This document shows, piece by piece, positions 49,952-59,099 of a stretch of 64,000 nt of DNA. Position 1 is the stretch's first letter, and every line of letters starts with the position of its first letter. Under the pieces are notes generated by a model. It searched no databases, was not told the origin of the DNA, and saw only the letters and a list, made by a program, of their open reading frames with translations. The stretch is from the NCBI GenBank assembly GCA_937873455.1, contig CALMYG010000022.1, positions 62,001 through 126,000 on the forward strand, written 5' to 3'. The translations under genes and the position numbers were made by a program. Source of the DNA: an uncultured Verrucomicrobiota bacterium (GTDB taxonomy: Bacteria; Verrucomicrobiota; Kiritimatiellia; CAIVKH01).

Positions 49952-50308
49952 GGATGCCCGTTACTCCAGATGGCCGATTCCCTCAGATGATCGACTGCAA
50001 CTCCCTTCTTCGCTTTGGCGACCCGATATTTCCATTCACTTTTGAGAAATTATCACACTCAGGTGCGAAATCGGTTCGATGTTATTGGGCGCGTCAAGCG
50101 TTTGACTTGAAATAGTACTTTTCCCTATCCCGTCCGATGCTAATGGATAACACTACGGGGTCCTCCTTTGTAATACGTTGATAATACGCATTAAACCGCA
50201 TAAATGGATTAGGTCGGCAAGCGACATGTCGCTGTTCTTGAAAATACTGTCGTGGTGCCGTTTGCAACTGGCAAGAAACCTGCTTAATTAAGTTGCAGGA
50301 TGAAAACA
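49952..50308. other. 357-bp intergenic region between the PPC protein and the second C25 gene
   Basis: Holds a perfect 14-bp palindrome AGCGACATGTCGCT (50220-50233) about 75 bases before the C25 gene, possibly an operator. TTGCAA and CTTAAT near 50267-50290 are a weak promoter candidate with a 15-base spacer. No small gene was convincing. The break suggests the second C25 gene has its own promoter. Confidence 0.45.
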
Positions 50309-52876
50309 ATGAAAACAATCGAATCCAGTCGGGTAGCGGTAGGGATGCGCTCCATCCTGCTGGTTGCCATGATGGTTTCCATTTTTTCGTTTGCCGCAGG
50401 TTCGGCGATGGCGCAAAGCGGGTCAACCGGTGGCATTTCCGATGTTAAAGTGGAAATTCGCCAGACCGGTTTCTACCGGGTAAGCAAGACGGCGTTGGCC
50501 AGTGCATTTGGAATCTCCGAATCCGCGGTGGTGGATACGCCCTTCGTGGTTGCCAATATGGGCCGGGAAGTCACGGCGATGCGCGATCAGGGTGACATTG
50601 TATTTTTCGGTCATGCGTTCGAAAACATTTACACCGACGTCAATGTGTACTGGATTTCCGTGGGTATACCCAGCACCCTGCCCGAGATGACGGTCGGAGC
50701 GGGTAGCGCCCCGTTCGCCTCCTCGTACACCTCGGTTCGCCGGGTCGAGCAAAACCTCCTGATCCGCGCCGACCTGATCAAGGACGCGGAAGCCGGTTAT
50801 TTTGAGCCGCTGTTTTGGCGCATGTTGACCAGCGGTTTGAGCACCCGCTTCTTCAACGCTCAGATGGCCTTGACGAATGTCGCCCAAGGCACCGGCGGAA
50901 CGTTGAAAGTGCGTTTGCAAGGCGCCACCGATACGGTAGGTCGCTATTTCCACCGGGCGCGCATTGATGTAAACGGCCAAACGCAGGGTTTCATTGATTT
51001 TGAAGGTCTGGAAGCGGTCGAAGCCGAATTCACCATCGCCTCGGGCGTCTGGACCAACGGTAACAATATCGTCCGGATTGAAAGCACGCCGCCATCTGGA
51101 ACCACGTTTGACAGCTTTTACCTGGATTACATCGAAGCCAAATACCAGAAAACCTTCGCCGCCCAGTCCAATCGTTTGTTTATGGGGCAAGTGGTTGGCA
51201 GCCTGCAGGTCACCGGCCTGGCCGATCCGAATGTCCACATTTGGAACGTTTCCGACCGCTGGCAGCCGAAGCGTTTGGTTGGCTTTAATGTGGGCCAGGC
51301 GGGAACCAATTGGACGGCTTCGTTCCTCACCACGATGACCGGCGATTATGCCCTAAACCGGGTAGGATTTGAATTGGCGCCGTTGGCCGTGAAACCGGTA
51401 AGCAGCATTGACCTGCGTAGTACCGAGTGGGCGCTTGATTATGTGACTATCGCCCCGACCGGCCTGCTTTCGGCCAGTCAATGGTTTACCTCTTACCGTC
51501 AGGGCCAGGGGTTGGATGCCGCCACGATCTCCGTTGATGATATTTACGATACGTTTAACTTCGGCATCCGCGATCCCAACGCGATTCAGAGCTTCCTGTC
51601 GTACGCTTATCGTAATTGGACGCGGAGCCCCCGTTATGTGTTCCTGGTCGGCGACGGCTCCTTGGATTATAAGAATCGTCTCGGGTTCAACGACTCGCTT
51701 ATTCCCGGCTTCCCGATTATTTCCGCTCAGGGCATGTATGCTTCCGATTCGGCTTTTGGTCTTGGCGTGGGTCCCAGCGAGATCGCGATGGCGGTTGGCC
51801 GTTTGCCGGTTACGACTACCGCGGCGGTTCAAGACTATACCGTCAAAGTGCTCAACTATGAGGTTGGCGGTTCCTGGCGCAATAATTCGCTGGTTTCCGC
51901 GGATATCAATGACTTCGCCGGTGATTACACGGGTATTGCCGATGATCTGCAAACCCGGTTGACCGACAAGTCGATCGTTCGTGCCAATGTCGCCGAGTTG
52001 GGAGCGACCGCGAGCCGGGAAACGCTAATCGACGCGATCAACAGCGGCAAGGAGCTGTCCTTGTATGTCGGCCACGGCACGCCCAACGCGCTTTCCCTGC
52101 AATCGATCTTGCTGACCGCCGATGTGCAGTTGATGACCAATTATAACACGCCGACCGCATTTGTATTGATCGGCTGTTTGGTCGGCAGCTTCGGCAACCC
52201 CGGTGTTACCAACATCGGAGAGGCGATGGTGCAGGCCAAGGGCGGCGTGGTGTCCCTGGTGGCCGCCGCCACGTTGATTTCCGCGGCTGATGGACAAGTC
52301 TTGTCCGAGCGGCTTCTTGATGCGGTCTATCAGGAAGGAACCGCTCGTATGGGCGACGCTTGGATCAAGGGCAAGGAGCAGTTGGTGACAGTGGGTCGCA
52401 TGCCGGCGTTCCTGGGCTTCCAATTGCAGGGCGACCCCGCGCTGGCCATCGGTTCTACCAGTTCACCTCGTCCTCCTGAAGGCGCCGGTCCGTCCGCTCC
52501 CAGCAAGGACGAATGGATTTCCTGGTATTTCCCGCCGGTCTTGGGCGATATCGGCGAGGAGTATGATCCGAATGGCGATGCCGACAACGATGGCGTCAGC
52601 AACGACGGGGAATTTGCCGCCGGAACCAGTCCCATTGATCCCGAATCGTTGCTTCGGATCATCAATATCCGCCGCAGCCCGGCCGCTCCCGGAAAAGTTG
52701 ACGTCGTGTGGCCTTCCGCCCAATTGCGCATGTACCGCCTGGAAATGGCGACCAACGTGAGGGGCCCTTATACGATGGTCGTAGAAAACATTCCGGCGAG
52801 CGCGCCGGTCAATACCATCCAGGTGCAGGATGAGGGCGTAGCTCCTCGCTTCTACCGGATTGCTCTGATGCCTTGA
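50309..52876 (+). CDS. C25 (gingipain-like) cysteine peptidase, second copy
   Basis: An 855-residue exported cysteine peptidase. I start at the ATG of 50309 because AGGA sits eight bases before it, whereas for the ATG at 50300 it would have no spacing. Signal peptide ~1-36 (VSIFSFAAGSAMA-QS). There is no long propeptide: the pre-catalytic domain begins at ~45 (RQTGFYRVSKTALASAFG … DQGDIVFFGHA). The catalytic domain shows DYVTIAPTGLL, RYVFLVGDGSLDY, EIAMAVGRLPV, His589 in LYVGHGTPNA and Cys623 in VLIGCLVGSFG, spacing 34 as in the first copy. After it come a TSP3-like loop DPNGDADNDGVSNDGEFAAG and a beta module with VDVVWPSAQLRMYRLEMATN. Its shorter N-terminus and extra C-terminal modules set it apart from the first copy, so they are not recent duplicates. 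Confidence 0.87.
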   Translation: MKTIESSRVAVGMRSILLVAMMVSIFSFAAGSAMAQSGSTGGISDVKVEIRQTGFYRVSKTALASAFGISESAVVDTPFVVANMGREVTAMRDQGDIVFFGHAFENIYTDVNVYWISVGIPSTLPEMTVGAGSAPFASSYTSVRRVEQNLLIRADLIKDAEAGYFEPLFWRMLTSGLSTRFFNAQMALTNVAQGTGGTLKVRLQGATDTVGRYFHRARIDVNGQTQGFIDFEGLEAVEAEFTIASGVWTNGNNIVRIESTPPSGTTFDSFYLDYIEAKYQKTFAAQSNRLFMGQVVGSLQVTGLADPNVHIWNVSDRWQPKRLVGFNVGQAGTNWTASFLTTMTGDYALNRVGFELAPLAVKPVSSIDLRSTEWALDYVTIAPTGLLSASQWFTSYRQGQGLDAATISVDDIYDTFNFGIRDPNAIQSFLSYAYRNWTRSPRYVFLVGDGSLDYKNRLGFNDSLIPGFPIISAQGMYASDSAFGLGVGPSEIAMAVGRLPVTTTAAVQDYTVKVLNYEVGGSWRNNSLVSADINDFAGDYTGIADDLQTRLTDKSIVRANVAELGATASRETLIDAINSGKELSLYVGHGTPNALSLQSILLTADVQLMTNYNTPTAFVLIGCLVGSFGNPGVTNIGEAMVQAKGGVVSLVAAATLISAADGQVLSERLLDAVYQEGTARMGDAWIKGKEQLVTVGRMPAFLGFQLQGDPALAIGSTSSPRPPEGAGPSAPSKDEWISWYFPPVLGDIGEEYDPNGDADNDGVSNDGEFAAGTSPIDPESLLRIINIRRSPAAPGKVDVVWPSAQLRMYRLEMATNVRGPYTMVVENIPASAPVNTIQVQDEGVAPRFYRIALMP

Positions 52877-52912
52877 TCCCGCGGGGTCCCAATCCCGGCG
52901 CGTGATCCAAAC

Positions 52913-52959
52913 TTCCAAACCTTGGAAGTTTGGCGTCAAAAAAGTTCCAATGCTTGGAA
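52913..52959 (+). repeat. Paired-palindrome module, copy 3
   Basis: TTCCAAACCTTGGAA (52913-52927), the 17-base spacer GTTTGGCGTCAAAAAAG, TTCCAATGCTTGGAA (52945-52959). Located between the second C25 gene and the M20 gene, same orientation as copy 1. Confidence 0.9.
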
Positions 52960-52963
52960 CCAC

Positions 52964-53000
52964 GTAATCGCTCTTGAACCCTCGCCCGTTGTGCGATTAC
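52964..53000. promoter_or_regulatory. Inverted repeat just upstream of the M20 gene
   Basis: GTAATCGC (52964-52971) pairs with GCGATTAC (52993-53000), five bases before the ATG at 53005. The gene has no visible ribosome site. It could be an operator or a leader hairpin. Confidence 0.4.
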
Positions 53001-53004
53001 CCTC

Positions 53005-54195
53005 ATGCCCCATATGAGTGGTCCTTCTTTATATACCGGCGTGCTGGAACTGGCCCGCACGTTGATTGCGATTCCCAGCGTCAATCCGCTGCTCACCGAT
53101 GATCCGTCCGTAGCCGGTGAACACCGTATGGCGGACTTTTTGAGTGATTATCTGGATCGGCGGGGGTTCCGGATCGAACGGTATGAGATCACCTCCGGTC
53201 GTCCGAATGTCGTGGCTTCATTCGGTCCGGAGTCGCCGGGACGCACGGTGATGGTGGAAGTGCATCTGGATACCCAGGGCATTCACGGCATGACCGTGCC
53301 GCCCTTTGAAGGACTGGTGCGGGATGGCCGTCTCTATGGCCGCGGGGCCTGCGACATGAAGGGGCCGATGGCGGCGGCGCTGGTGAACCTGACGCCGGAA
53401 ACGCTGGACGGTTTGGCCTCGGCAGGCGTGCGGTTGCTCATCGCCGGGGCGATGGGTGAAGAAACCGGCAATCTCGGCGCTTTGGAATTGGTCGACGCGG
53501 GGGTGGGCGCCGACGAGACGCTGGTTTTGGAGCCGACCGATCTGCATGTGGTTCACGCCCATAAAGGCGCGTTTTGGTTTGAAGTGGAGGTCCGGGGAAT
53601 TGCCGCCCACGGTTCGAACCCGGATAAGGGAAAAAGCGCGATTATCGCCATGGCCGACGTGGTTGCGGAAATTCAGCGGCAAACCGAATCCCTCGCCATG
53701 GTTCATCCCTTGCTGGGGCGTCCCACCGTGAACATCGGGACCATTCGCGGCGGAACTTCGATTAATATTGTTCCGGAGTGCTGCACGATTCAAGTGGATC
53801 GGCGAACGTTGCCCGAAGAGTCCAGCGCGGCCCTTATCGAGAATCTGCAGGGCGCGCTGGATGCGATGATCCGGCGTGGCGTGATGACCTCGGCGACCAT
53901 CCGGCGCATCAAGGAAGGCAAGCCCTTCGCCACCGGCGCGGATACGCGGTTGGTCAGGCGGTTGGGCCAATCGTTGGGCGATCACGGCATCCCGTTGGTA
54001 ACCGAAGGCGCGGCGTGGTACAGCGATGCCGGGCCGTTTTCGCGCACCAGCGGCGAAGTGGCGGTATTCGGCCCGGGCAGCATTCGGCAGGCTCATACCG
54101 CGGATGAATACATTGATATTGCCGAGCTGGAACGGGGCGCCGCGGTCATCGGTGGCTTTTTCCGGCTGCTGGCCGGCGAACAGGTTTCATCGTAA
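53005..54195 (+). CDS. M20-family metallohydrolase (ArgE/DapE-like)
   Basis: A 396-residue co-catalytic zinc amidohydrolase. Metal and catalytic strings: MVEVHLDTQGIHGM (replacing the common GHxDVVP), GRGACDMKGPMAAAL (bridging Asp), AGAMGEETGNLGAL (catalytic Glu pair), VLEPTDLHVVHAHKG and the late GPGSIRQAHTADEYI with the last His. The dimerisation domain lies around 185-290 (IAAHGSNPDKGKSAI). It removes an acyl or aminoacyl group from an amino-acid substrate; ArgE, DapE or a peptidase role cannot be separated by eye. No arg or dap genes are near. A second ATG at 53014 is an alternative start; neither has a ribosome site. Confidence 0.9.
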   Translation: MPHMSGPSLYTGVLELARTLIAIPSVNPLLTDDPSVAGEHRMADFLSDYLDRRGFRIERYEITSGRPNVVASFGPESPGRTVMVEVHLDTQGIHGMTVPPFEGLVRDGRLYGRGACDMKGPMAAALVNLTPETLDGLASAGVRLLIAGAMGEETGNLGALELVDAGVGADETLVLEPTDLHVVHAHKGAFWFEVEVRGIAAHGSNPDKGKSAIIAMADVVAEIQRQTESLAMVHPLLGRPTVNIGTIRGGTSINIVPECCTIQVDRRTLPEESSAALIENLQGALDAMIRRGVMTSATIRRIKEGKPFATGADTRLVRRLGQSLGDHGIPLVTEGAAWYSDAGPFSRTSGEVAVFGPGSIRQAHTADEYIDIAELERGAAVIGGFFRLLAGEQVSS

Positions 54196-54206
54196 CATCT
54201 TGCACA

Positions 54207-55883
54207 ATGCCTTCCGAACATTCCAACCATAACCCGGCCGCGAGGCGTTCCGATACGCTCCGTGAACATCCGTCCTATCCGGCGGCCTGGAGCGTGGCCG
54301 CTTTCATGATGGTGGTGCTCGGCGCGGCGAATATCCTCTTGGGCGATTTGAATCAGGACGAGGGCTGGTATTTGTATGCCGCCTTGCGGGTGGCGGAAGG
54401 GTGGTTGCCGTACCGTGATTTCGCCTTCACCCAGGGGCCGATGTTGCCGTTGACCTATGGTTTGTTTGCGCCGTTGATTGAGATCGGCGGGGTGGGGGCG
54501 GGGCGTATCATCACCTGGCTTTTGGGCGCCGCCTCGGTGGTGTTGGCCTGGCGCTGTGCGCAACGGCTGGGGGGGCGTGCCGCCGGGGTTATGGCGCTGG
54601 CCCTGGCCGGGGTGAATGTCTACCAAAGCTATTTTACCGCCGTTGTAAAAACCTACTCCCTGTGCGCGTTCTTTCTCATGATCGGGGTGTACGCGCTGGT
54701 GCGCTGGGCGGATACGCCGACGGAGCGGCGCCGCGCGTTCTGGTTGGTTGCGGCTGGATGCGGTCTGGCCGCCGCGGCGGGAACCCGCCTCTCCACCGGT
54801 ATGATGTTGCCGGTGGTAGGACTTGCCCTTTTGTTTGCCCCTTCCCGGTGGGGGCGTTGGAGTTGGTGGTGGTTTGGGGTGGGCGGCGGCGTGACCTTGG
54901 CGCTGATCTTCCTTCCCCTGTATCGTGTGGCGCCGGATGGCTTCCGATTCGGCTTGTTGGAGTTTCACACGTTGCGCGATGGCGGATCCGGGCTGGCCTC
55001 GCTGGTCTATAAGGGCGGATTTATTTCCCGGCTGGTGCAGGCCTATCCGGTGGCGACGGCCTTGCTGTTGCTGATGGCATTGGCGAAGCTGTTGCGTCCG
55101 TTTTCCGCCACGGATTCCGGGTACCATCAAACCGATGGGTTTGCGTTGATCCGGATCCTTGGGGTGGGGGTGTTGGCGATCACGTTGGTGCATATCGCCG
55201 CGCCGTTTCCCTACGATGACTATCAAACCCCGATTTATCCCGTACTGGCTTTGGTGCTGGCGGTTTCCTGGTCCTATGCCCTGCGCGCGTGGTCCGGTTC
55301 GGGTTACCGCTGGCGTCCGGAGGTGGAACCCGCCGACCCGCGCCTCGCCGCCTGGATGGTTTGGTCGGTGGTGGTGTTATCCGGCGCGCTTTCGTTTGCA
55401 TCGCCCATCAATCAAGACTGGATGATTGCCGGTCGCGACCGGATCTGGTGGAACATGAAGAGTAAACCATCGCTGGTGCTGCTGCGGGAAACCGCCCGCG
55501 AAATCAAGGAATTGGCCGACGACGGCCCGTTGCTGACCCAGGATACCTACCTGGCCGTGGAGGCCGGTTTGCATGTGCCGAGGGGATGGGAAATGGGGCC
55601 GTTCAGTTATTATCCGGAGTTGACCGACGAACGTGCGGACCTCCTCCATTTGGTCAACCGCCGCCGCATGATCGAAACGCTGACCGGCAGCCCGGCCCGG
55701 GTGGCCGCGTTCAGCGGTTATGGTCTGGCCATCCAGTCTCCCGAAGTCATTCCCGTGCCTCCGGAGGAACTGGAAATGTTGTTTGGTCTGGTCCGGGAAC
55801 GCTATGCGCCGGTGCGCGAAGTCGCGGGATTCGGACAGGCTGCCACTACGCTGCGTATGTATCGTCTGCTCGAAACGCCGTGA
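54207..55883 (+). CDS. GT-C-fold membrane glycosyltransferase (GT39/83-like)
   Basis: A 558-residue integral membrane protein with about 10-11 spans. The first external loop carries the GT-C signature acidic pair in LNQDEGWYLYAALRVAEGWL, then PYRDFAFTQGPMLPLTYGLF, typical of dolichyl- or undecaprenyl-phosphate sugar-dependent transferases (ArnT/PMT-like). A soluble C-terminal domain (~430-558) follows. It would transfer a sugar from a polyprenyl-phosphate donor to a lipid or protein acceptor outside the inner membrane. It overlaps the GT2 gene by GTGA; the GT2 enzyme may make its donor. The acceptor is unknown, though the large exported proteins just upstream are candidates. Confidence 0.85.
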   Translation: MPSEHSNHNPAARRSDTLREHPSYPAAWSVAAFMMVVLGAANILLGDLNQDEGWYLYAALRVAEGWLPYRDFAFTQGPMLPLTYGLFAPLIEIGGVGAGRIITWLLGAASVVLAWRCAQRLGGRAAGVMALALAGVNVYQSYFTAVVKTYSLCAFFLMIGVYALVRWADTPTERRRAFWLVAAGCGLAAAAGTRLSTGMMLPVVGLALLFAPSRWGRWSWWWFGVGGGVTLALIFLPLYRVAPDGFRFGLLEFHTLRDGGSGLASLVYKGGFISRLVQAYPVATALLLLMALAKLLRPFSATDSGYHQTDGFALIRILGVGVLAITLVHIAAPFPYDDYQTPIYPVLALVLAVSWSYALRAWSGSGYRWRPEVEPADPRLAAWMVWSVVVLSGALSFASPINQDWMIAGRDRIWWNMKSKPSLVLLRETAREIKELADDGPLLTQDTYLAVEAGLHVPRGWEMGPFSYYPELTDERADLLHLVNRRRMIETLTGSPARVAAFSGYGLAIQSPEVIPVPPEELEMLFGLVRERYAPVREVAGFGQAATTLRMYRLLETP

Positions 55884-56644
55884 AGTTATCCATCGTCATA
55901 CCGGCCTATAACGAGGAAAAACGGATCCGGCGGATGCTGGACGCTTACCTAGACTATTTCCTGCCGCGTTACAACAACACGATCGAACTGATTATTGTGG
56001 TCAACGGTTCGCTTGACGCCACCGCCGCCATCGCCCGGACCTACAGCGACCGCCACGCCCAGGTCAGCATGGTCGAGGAAAAAGACGCCATCGGAAAGGG
56101 TGGGGCGATCATTCTCGGGTTTAAACATGCCGCCGGGGAGCTGATCGGATTTGCCGATGCCGACGGCTCGACCCCGCCGGAAGCGTTTGATGATCTCGCC
56201 CGCAATATCGGGGATGCCGGCGCCATCATCGCCTCGCGCTGGTTTCCGGAGTCTGTGGTGGAACCGCGCCAACCGTTAAAGCGCCGCATCGCCTCCCGTA
56301 TTTTTAATTTCTGCGTTCGCAATTTGTTCGGCATGGCCATTCATGACACGCAATGCGGCGCCAAGGTGCTTCGTCGCGAGGCGGTTCAGGCGATTCTGCC
56401 CCACCTCGGCATCACCCGCTGGGCGTTTGATGTCGACCTGCTTTTTCAGGTGCATCGGGCGGGTTATCGCATCATCGAGTGGCCGACGGTTTGGCACGAT
56501 GAGGGCGGTTCGCAATTGCGGATCGTGCGTGCGTCCATCGAAATGTTTGTTGCCATTACACGGCTGCGTTTGATTTATTCTCCGCTTCGCTGGGTGGTGA
56601 CGGTTTATGACCGCACCCTGGGAAGAGTCTTGCACCGCGCCTGA
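55880..56644 (+). CDS. GT2 glycosyltransferase, dolichyl-phosphate mannose/glucose synthase-like
   Basis: A 254-residue GT-A enzyme: KLSIVIPAYNEEKRIRRMLD (nucleotide-sugar binding), VVNGSLDATAAIA, EEKDAIGKGGAIILGFKHA, the DxD in GFADADGSTPPEAF, then MAIHDTQCGAKVLRREAVQA and WAFDVDLLFQVHRAGYRIIE. These match ALG5/DPM1-type synthases making polyprenyl-phosphate sugars. There are no C-terminal spans, so the enzyme is peripheral. The start is a GTG at 55880 overlapping the stop of the GT-C gene, giving translational coupling. Confidence 0.9.
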   Translation: MKLSIVIPAYNEEKRIRRMLDAYLDYFLPRYNNTIELIIVVNGSLDATAAIARTYSDRHAQVSMVEEKDAIGKGGAIILGFKHAAGELIGFADADGSTPPEAFDDLARNIGDAGAIIASRWFPESVVEPRQPLKRRIASRIFNFCVRNLFGMAIHDTQCGAKVLRREAVQAILPHLGITRWAFDVDLLFQVHRAGYRIIEWPTVWHDEGGSQLRIVRASIEMFVAITRLRLIYSPLRWVVTVYDRTLGRVLHRA

Positions 56645-56646
56645 TC

Positions 56647-57906
56647 ATGTCTGAATCTGTTCCACAATCCAATAACGGCCTGCTGCGACACAGCATATTC
56701 CTGTTTGTCGCGACCCAGGTGGCCAATATCGCCACCATGTTGTTTCAGGTTGTGACGGGCCGGAAACTCCCGGTGGATGAGTACGGCGTGCTCGCGGCGA
56801 TGATGAGCATCTTCCTGATTGCCGCCACCCCGCTGGATGCCCTGCGCACGGCCATGGCTCACTTCGCCACCCGCGCCATGCGCACCGGGGACACCGGGGC
56901 GATCCGCTGGCTCGTCAATACATGGAGCCGTCGCATGGTCGGGCTGGCGCTGGGGCTGGTGGCGGCCAGTTACCTGTTTCGTCATCAGGCGGCCTGGTTC
57001 TTTCAACTGGATTCGGGCGCGCCTTTTGTTTTCGCCTGCGGCTTGATCGCCATAACATTCTTTATGCCGCTAATGACCGGGGTGTTTCAAGGCATGCAGA
57101 ATTTTTACTGGATGTCCGTATCCATGCACACCTGGGCGATTCTCCGGTTGATTCTGGTTATTGTCTTTATGACCTTCGCGCCGACGGCCATCGCCGGATT
57201 GGCATCCCATGCCGCCGCCACGTCCGTGGGATTGTTGTTGAGCGTTTGGGGCCTGCAACGGCTGACCCGCGACTATCCGGTTGTCCGCCCGGCCTCCGGA
57301 ATCGGAGGTTTTTTCCTGCGCTCGTTGCTCATGCTGGGCAGTTACGCGGTCCTGATGAATGCCGATTTGATTTTTATCAAGCACCTCTTCACGCCGGAAG
57401 AGGCCGGCACCTTCGCCCGCGCGGCCATCATCGGGCGTTCGGTGATTTTCCTGCCCATGCCCATTGCCTTGGTCATGTTCCCCAAGGTCATCACCAGCGG
57501 ACCTTCCACCCGCGACAGCCGGATTACCCTGATCAAGGCCCTGGTTCTGGTCGCCTTGCTCATCGGATCGGCTGTCGGGGCGATCATCGCCGTGCCTTGG
57601 CTGCCGCTTTGGATCATGTACGGCATCCGGGAGCCGGATGCCGAGCTGGTTCGCCTGCTGATCATGGTGGTGTGCGCGATGGCGCCCCTCGCTTTGACCT
57701 TTTTGCTGATGAATTACGAAATCGCCCAACACCGCTTCTCTTTGGTTTGGTTGCTGGCCGGTTGTGCATGGGCCTATATTGGCGGCGTCGTGATCTGGCA
57801 TGAAACCATGGAGCAGATTGTCTGGGTCATGGGGTCGGTCAGTTTGCTTTCCGCGGCGGGATTCAGCGCGGCGATCGTGTGGCGCGCCGGGAGGCGACGG
57901 CGATGA
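56647..57906 (+). CDS. Wzx-like lipopolysaccharide/oligosaccharide flippase
   Basis: A 419-residue membrane protein with about 12 spans, in the MATE/Wzx (MOP) superfamily. N-terminal strings LLRHSIFLFVATQVANIATM and TGRKLPVDEYGVLAAMMSIF are typical of polysaccharide flippases, as is MNADLIFIKHLFTPEEAGTF in the second half. It would move an undecaprenyl-linked glycan across the inner membrane. It is two bases downstream of the GT2 gene and overlaps the HAD gene by ATGA, so it sits inside one operon. The basic C-terminus (WRAGRRRR) is cytosolic. Confidence 0.88.
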   Translation: MSESVPQSNNGLLRHSIFLFVATQVANIATMLFQVVTGRKLPVDEYGVLAAMMSIFLIAATPLDALRTAMAHFATRAMRTGDTGAIRWLVNTWSRRMVGLALGLVAASYLFRHQAAWFFQLDSGAPFVFACGLIAITFFMPLMTGVFQGMQNFYWMSVSMHTWAILRLILVIVFMTFAPTAIAGLASHAAATSVGLLLSVWGLQRLTRDYPVVRPASGIGGFFLRSLLMLGSYAVLMNADLIFIKHLFTPEEAGTFARAAIIGRSVIFLPMPIALVMFPKVITSGPSTRDSRITLIKALVLVALLIGSAVGAIIAVPWLPLWIMYGIREPDAELVRLLIMVVCAMAPLALTFLLMNYEIAQHRFSLVWLLAGCAWAYIGGVVIWHETMEQIVWVMGSVSLLSAAGFSAAIVWRAGRRRR

Positions 57907-58445
57907 AACCCTGCATCTTTTTTGATCGCGATGGGATTGTGAATGTCGCTCCGTTGACCCGCTATGTGGAACGGATCGACGACTTCCATCTGCAGACCGC
58001 CTTTTTCGATGCGCTGGCCATCGCCAATCAACGCGGTTATGAAGCGGTTATTGTTACCAACCAGAAGGGGGTGTCCACCGGATTTACCCCCTTGGCGGAA
58101 CTGGAAAAGATGCATGCGCAGATCCAGGCGGAGGCGGCTCGGCGCCGGCTGCGGTTGTTGGATATTCTTTATTGTGATGCGCCGAATAACGAACATCCGA
58201 GACGGAAGCCCAATCCGGGCATGCTGTTGGAGGCCGCGGAACGGCACAACCTCGATCTGACCGCCTCCTGGATGATTGGCGACAACGAAAGCGATGTTCT
58301 CACCGGGCAACGCGCTGGCTGCCGAACCATTTATGTCGGTACCAAAAGCCTGACGCTCGTGCCGGATTATACCGTGACGGACATGTCCGAAGTGCCCGGT
58401 TTGTTGCAGACCTGCCTGGCCGAGGGCGTATCCCGGTCAGAATAA
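57903..58445 (+). CDS. HAD-IIIA phosphatase, GmhB-like
   Basis: A 180-residue HAD phosphatase starting MKPCIFFDRDGIVNVAPLTR: the DxD nucleophile motif FFDRDG, motif II VTNQKGVSTG, the Lys in RRKPNPGML and motif IV MIGDNESDVLTGQRAGC. This is the histidinol-phosphate / D,D-heptose-bisphosphate phosphatase group. The zinc-binding CxH…CxC loop of true GmhB is not seen (the region reads YCDAPNNEHPRRKP), so heptose specificity is doubtful. Fourth gene of the glycan operon, overlapping the flippase gene by ATGA. It may supply a dephosphorylated sugar precursor. Confidence 0.87.
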   Translation: MKPCIFFDRDGIVNVAPLTRYVERIDDFHLQTAFFDALAIANQRGYEAVIVTNQKGVSTGFTPLAELEKMHAQIQAEAARRRLRLLDILYCDAPNNEHPRRKPNPGMLLEAAERHNLDLTASWMIGDNESDVLTGQRAGCRTIYVGTKSLTLVPDYTVTDMSEVPGLLQTCLAEGVSRSE

Positions 58446-59099
58446 GCCCGGCTGTTCCAGAATCCGGACCGGTTCGACCAACGTTTCCCCTTCCTCGCCC
58501 GCTCGATTCACCCGGTCGGATACCGGATGGCAGGTCATCGCTTCCGACGGAAACGGTTGCAGCATGTTGACCAGCGTGTCCGGATGCGTGTCGGGATCCA
58601 GCCAGCGCATTGCGCTTTCCGGGGTGAAGATCACCGGCATGCGATGGTGTACGGGGTGCATCAACCCGTTGGCCTCGGTGGTAATGATCACGCAGGACGG
58701 TACGGCATCCGCGCGCCACATCCCGGCCAGCGGAAAGGCCGCGCCATCCGCCCGCTTGAAGTAGTAGGGTTGCGGCCGCTGCTTCGCGACGCGATGCCAT
58801 TCGTAAAAACCGTCGGCGAAAATCAGGCAGCGTCGCTCCCGGAAGGCGTCACGAAAGGTGGGCAGGCGGTGGACGGTTTCTCCCCGCGCATTGATCAGCG
58901 GTGCGCGTCCGGGCATTGACGCGTTCCACCCCCACAGTTGCCAGTCCATATGCCTTTTTCCCGGTGTTGTTAAAACCGGAAGGCGTTGCCCGGGGGTGAT
59001 GTTGTAACGGGGCGGCAACCAAGCCTCCGAGGTTACGTCATCGAAAAGGGCTCGGATTTTCTCCTTATAGTTGGCGGTAAGGGTCAGGCGTCCGCACAT
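58437..59099 (-). CDS. SOS response-associated peptidase (SRAP/YedK/HMCES family)
   Basis: A 220-residue SRAP protein. Cys2 becomes N-terminal after methionine removal (MCGRLTLTANYKEK) and forms a thiazolidine crosslink with abasic sites in single-stranded DNA. Other active-site strings: RYNITPGQ, INARGETV (Asn70), ADGFYEWH (Glu100) and HPVHHRMPVI (His152). The cytosolic protein shields abasic sites. The start must be 59099; upstream in-frame codons would bury the essential Cys. It overlaps the HAD gene upstream by 16 bases and converges on the glycan operon, overlapping its last gene by nine bases. Confidence 0.95.
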   Translation of the reverse strand: MCGRLTLTANYKEKIRALFDDVTSEAWLPPRYNITPGQRLPVLTTPGKRHMDWQLWGWNASMPGRAPLINARGETVHRLPTFRDAFRERRCLIFADGFYEWHRVAKQRPQPYYFKRADGAAFPLAGMWRADAVPSCVIITTEANGLMHPVHHRMPVIFTPESAMRWLDPDTHPDTLVNMLQPFPSEAMTCHPVSDRVNRAGEEGETLVEPVRILEQPGLF

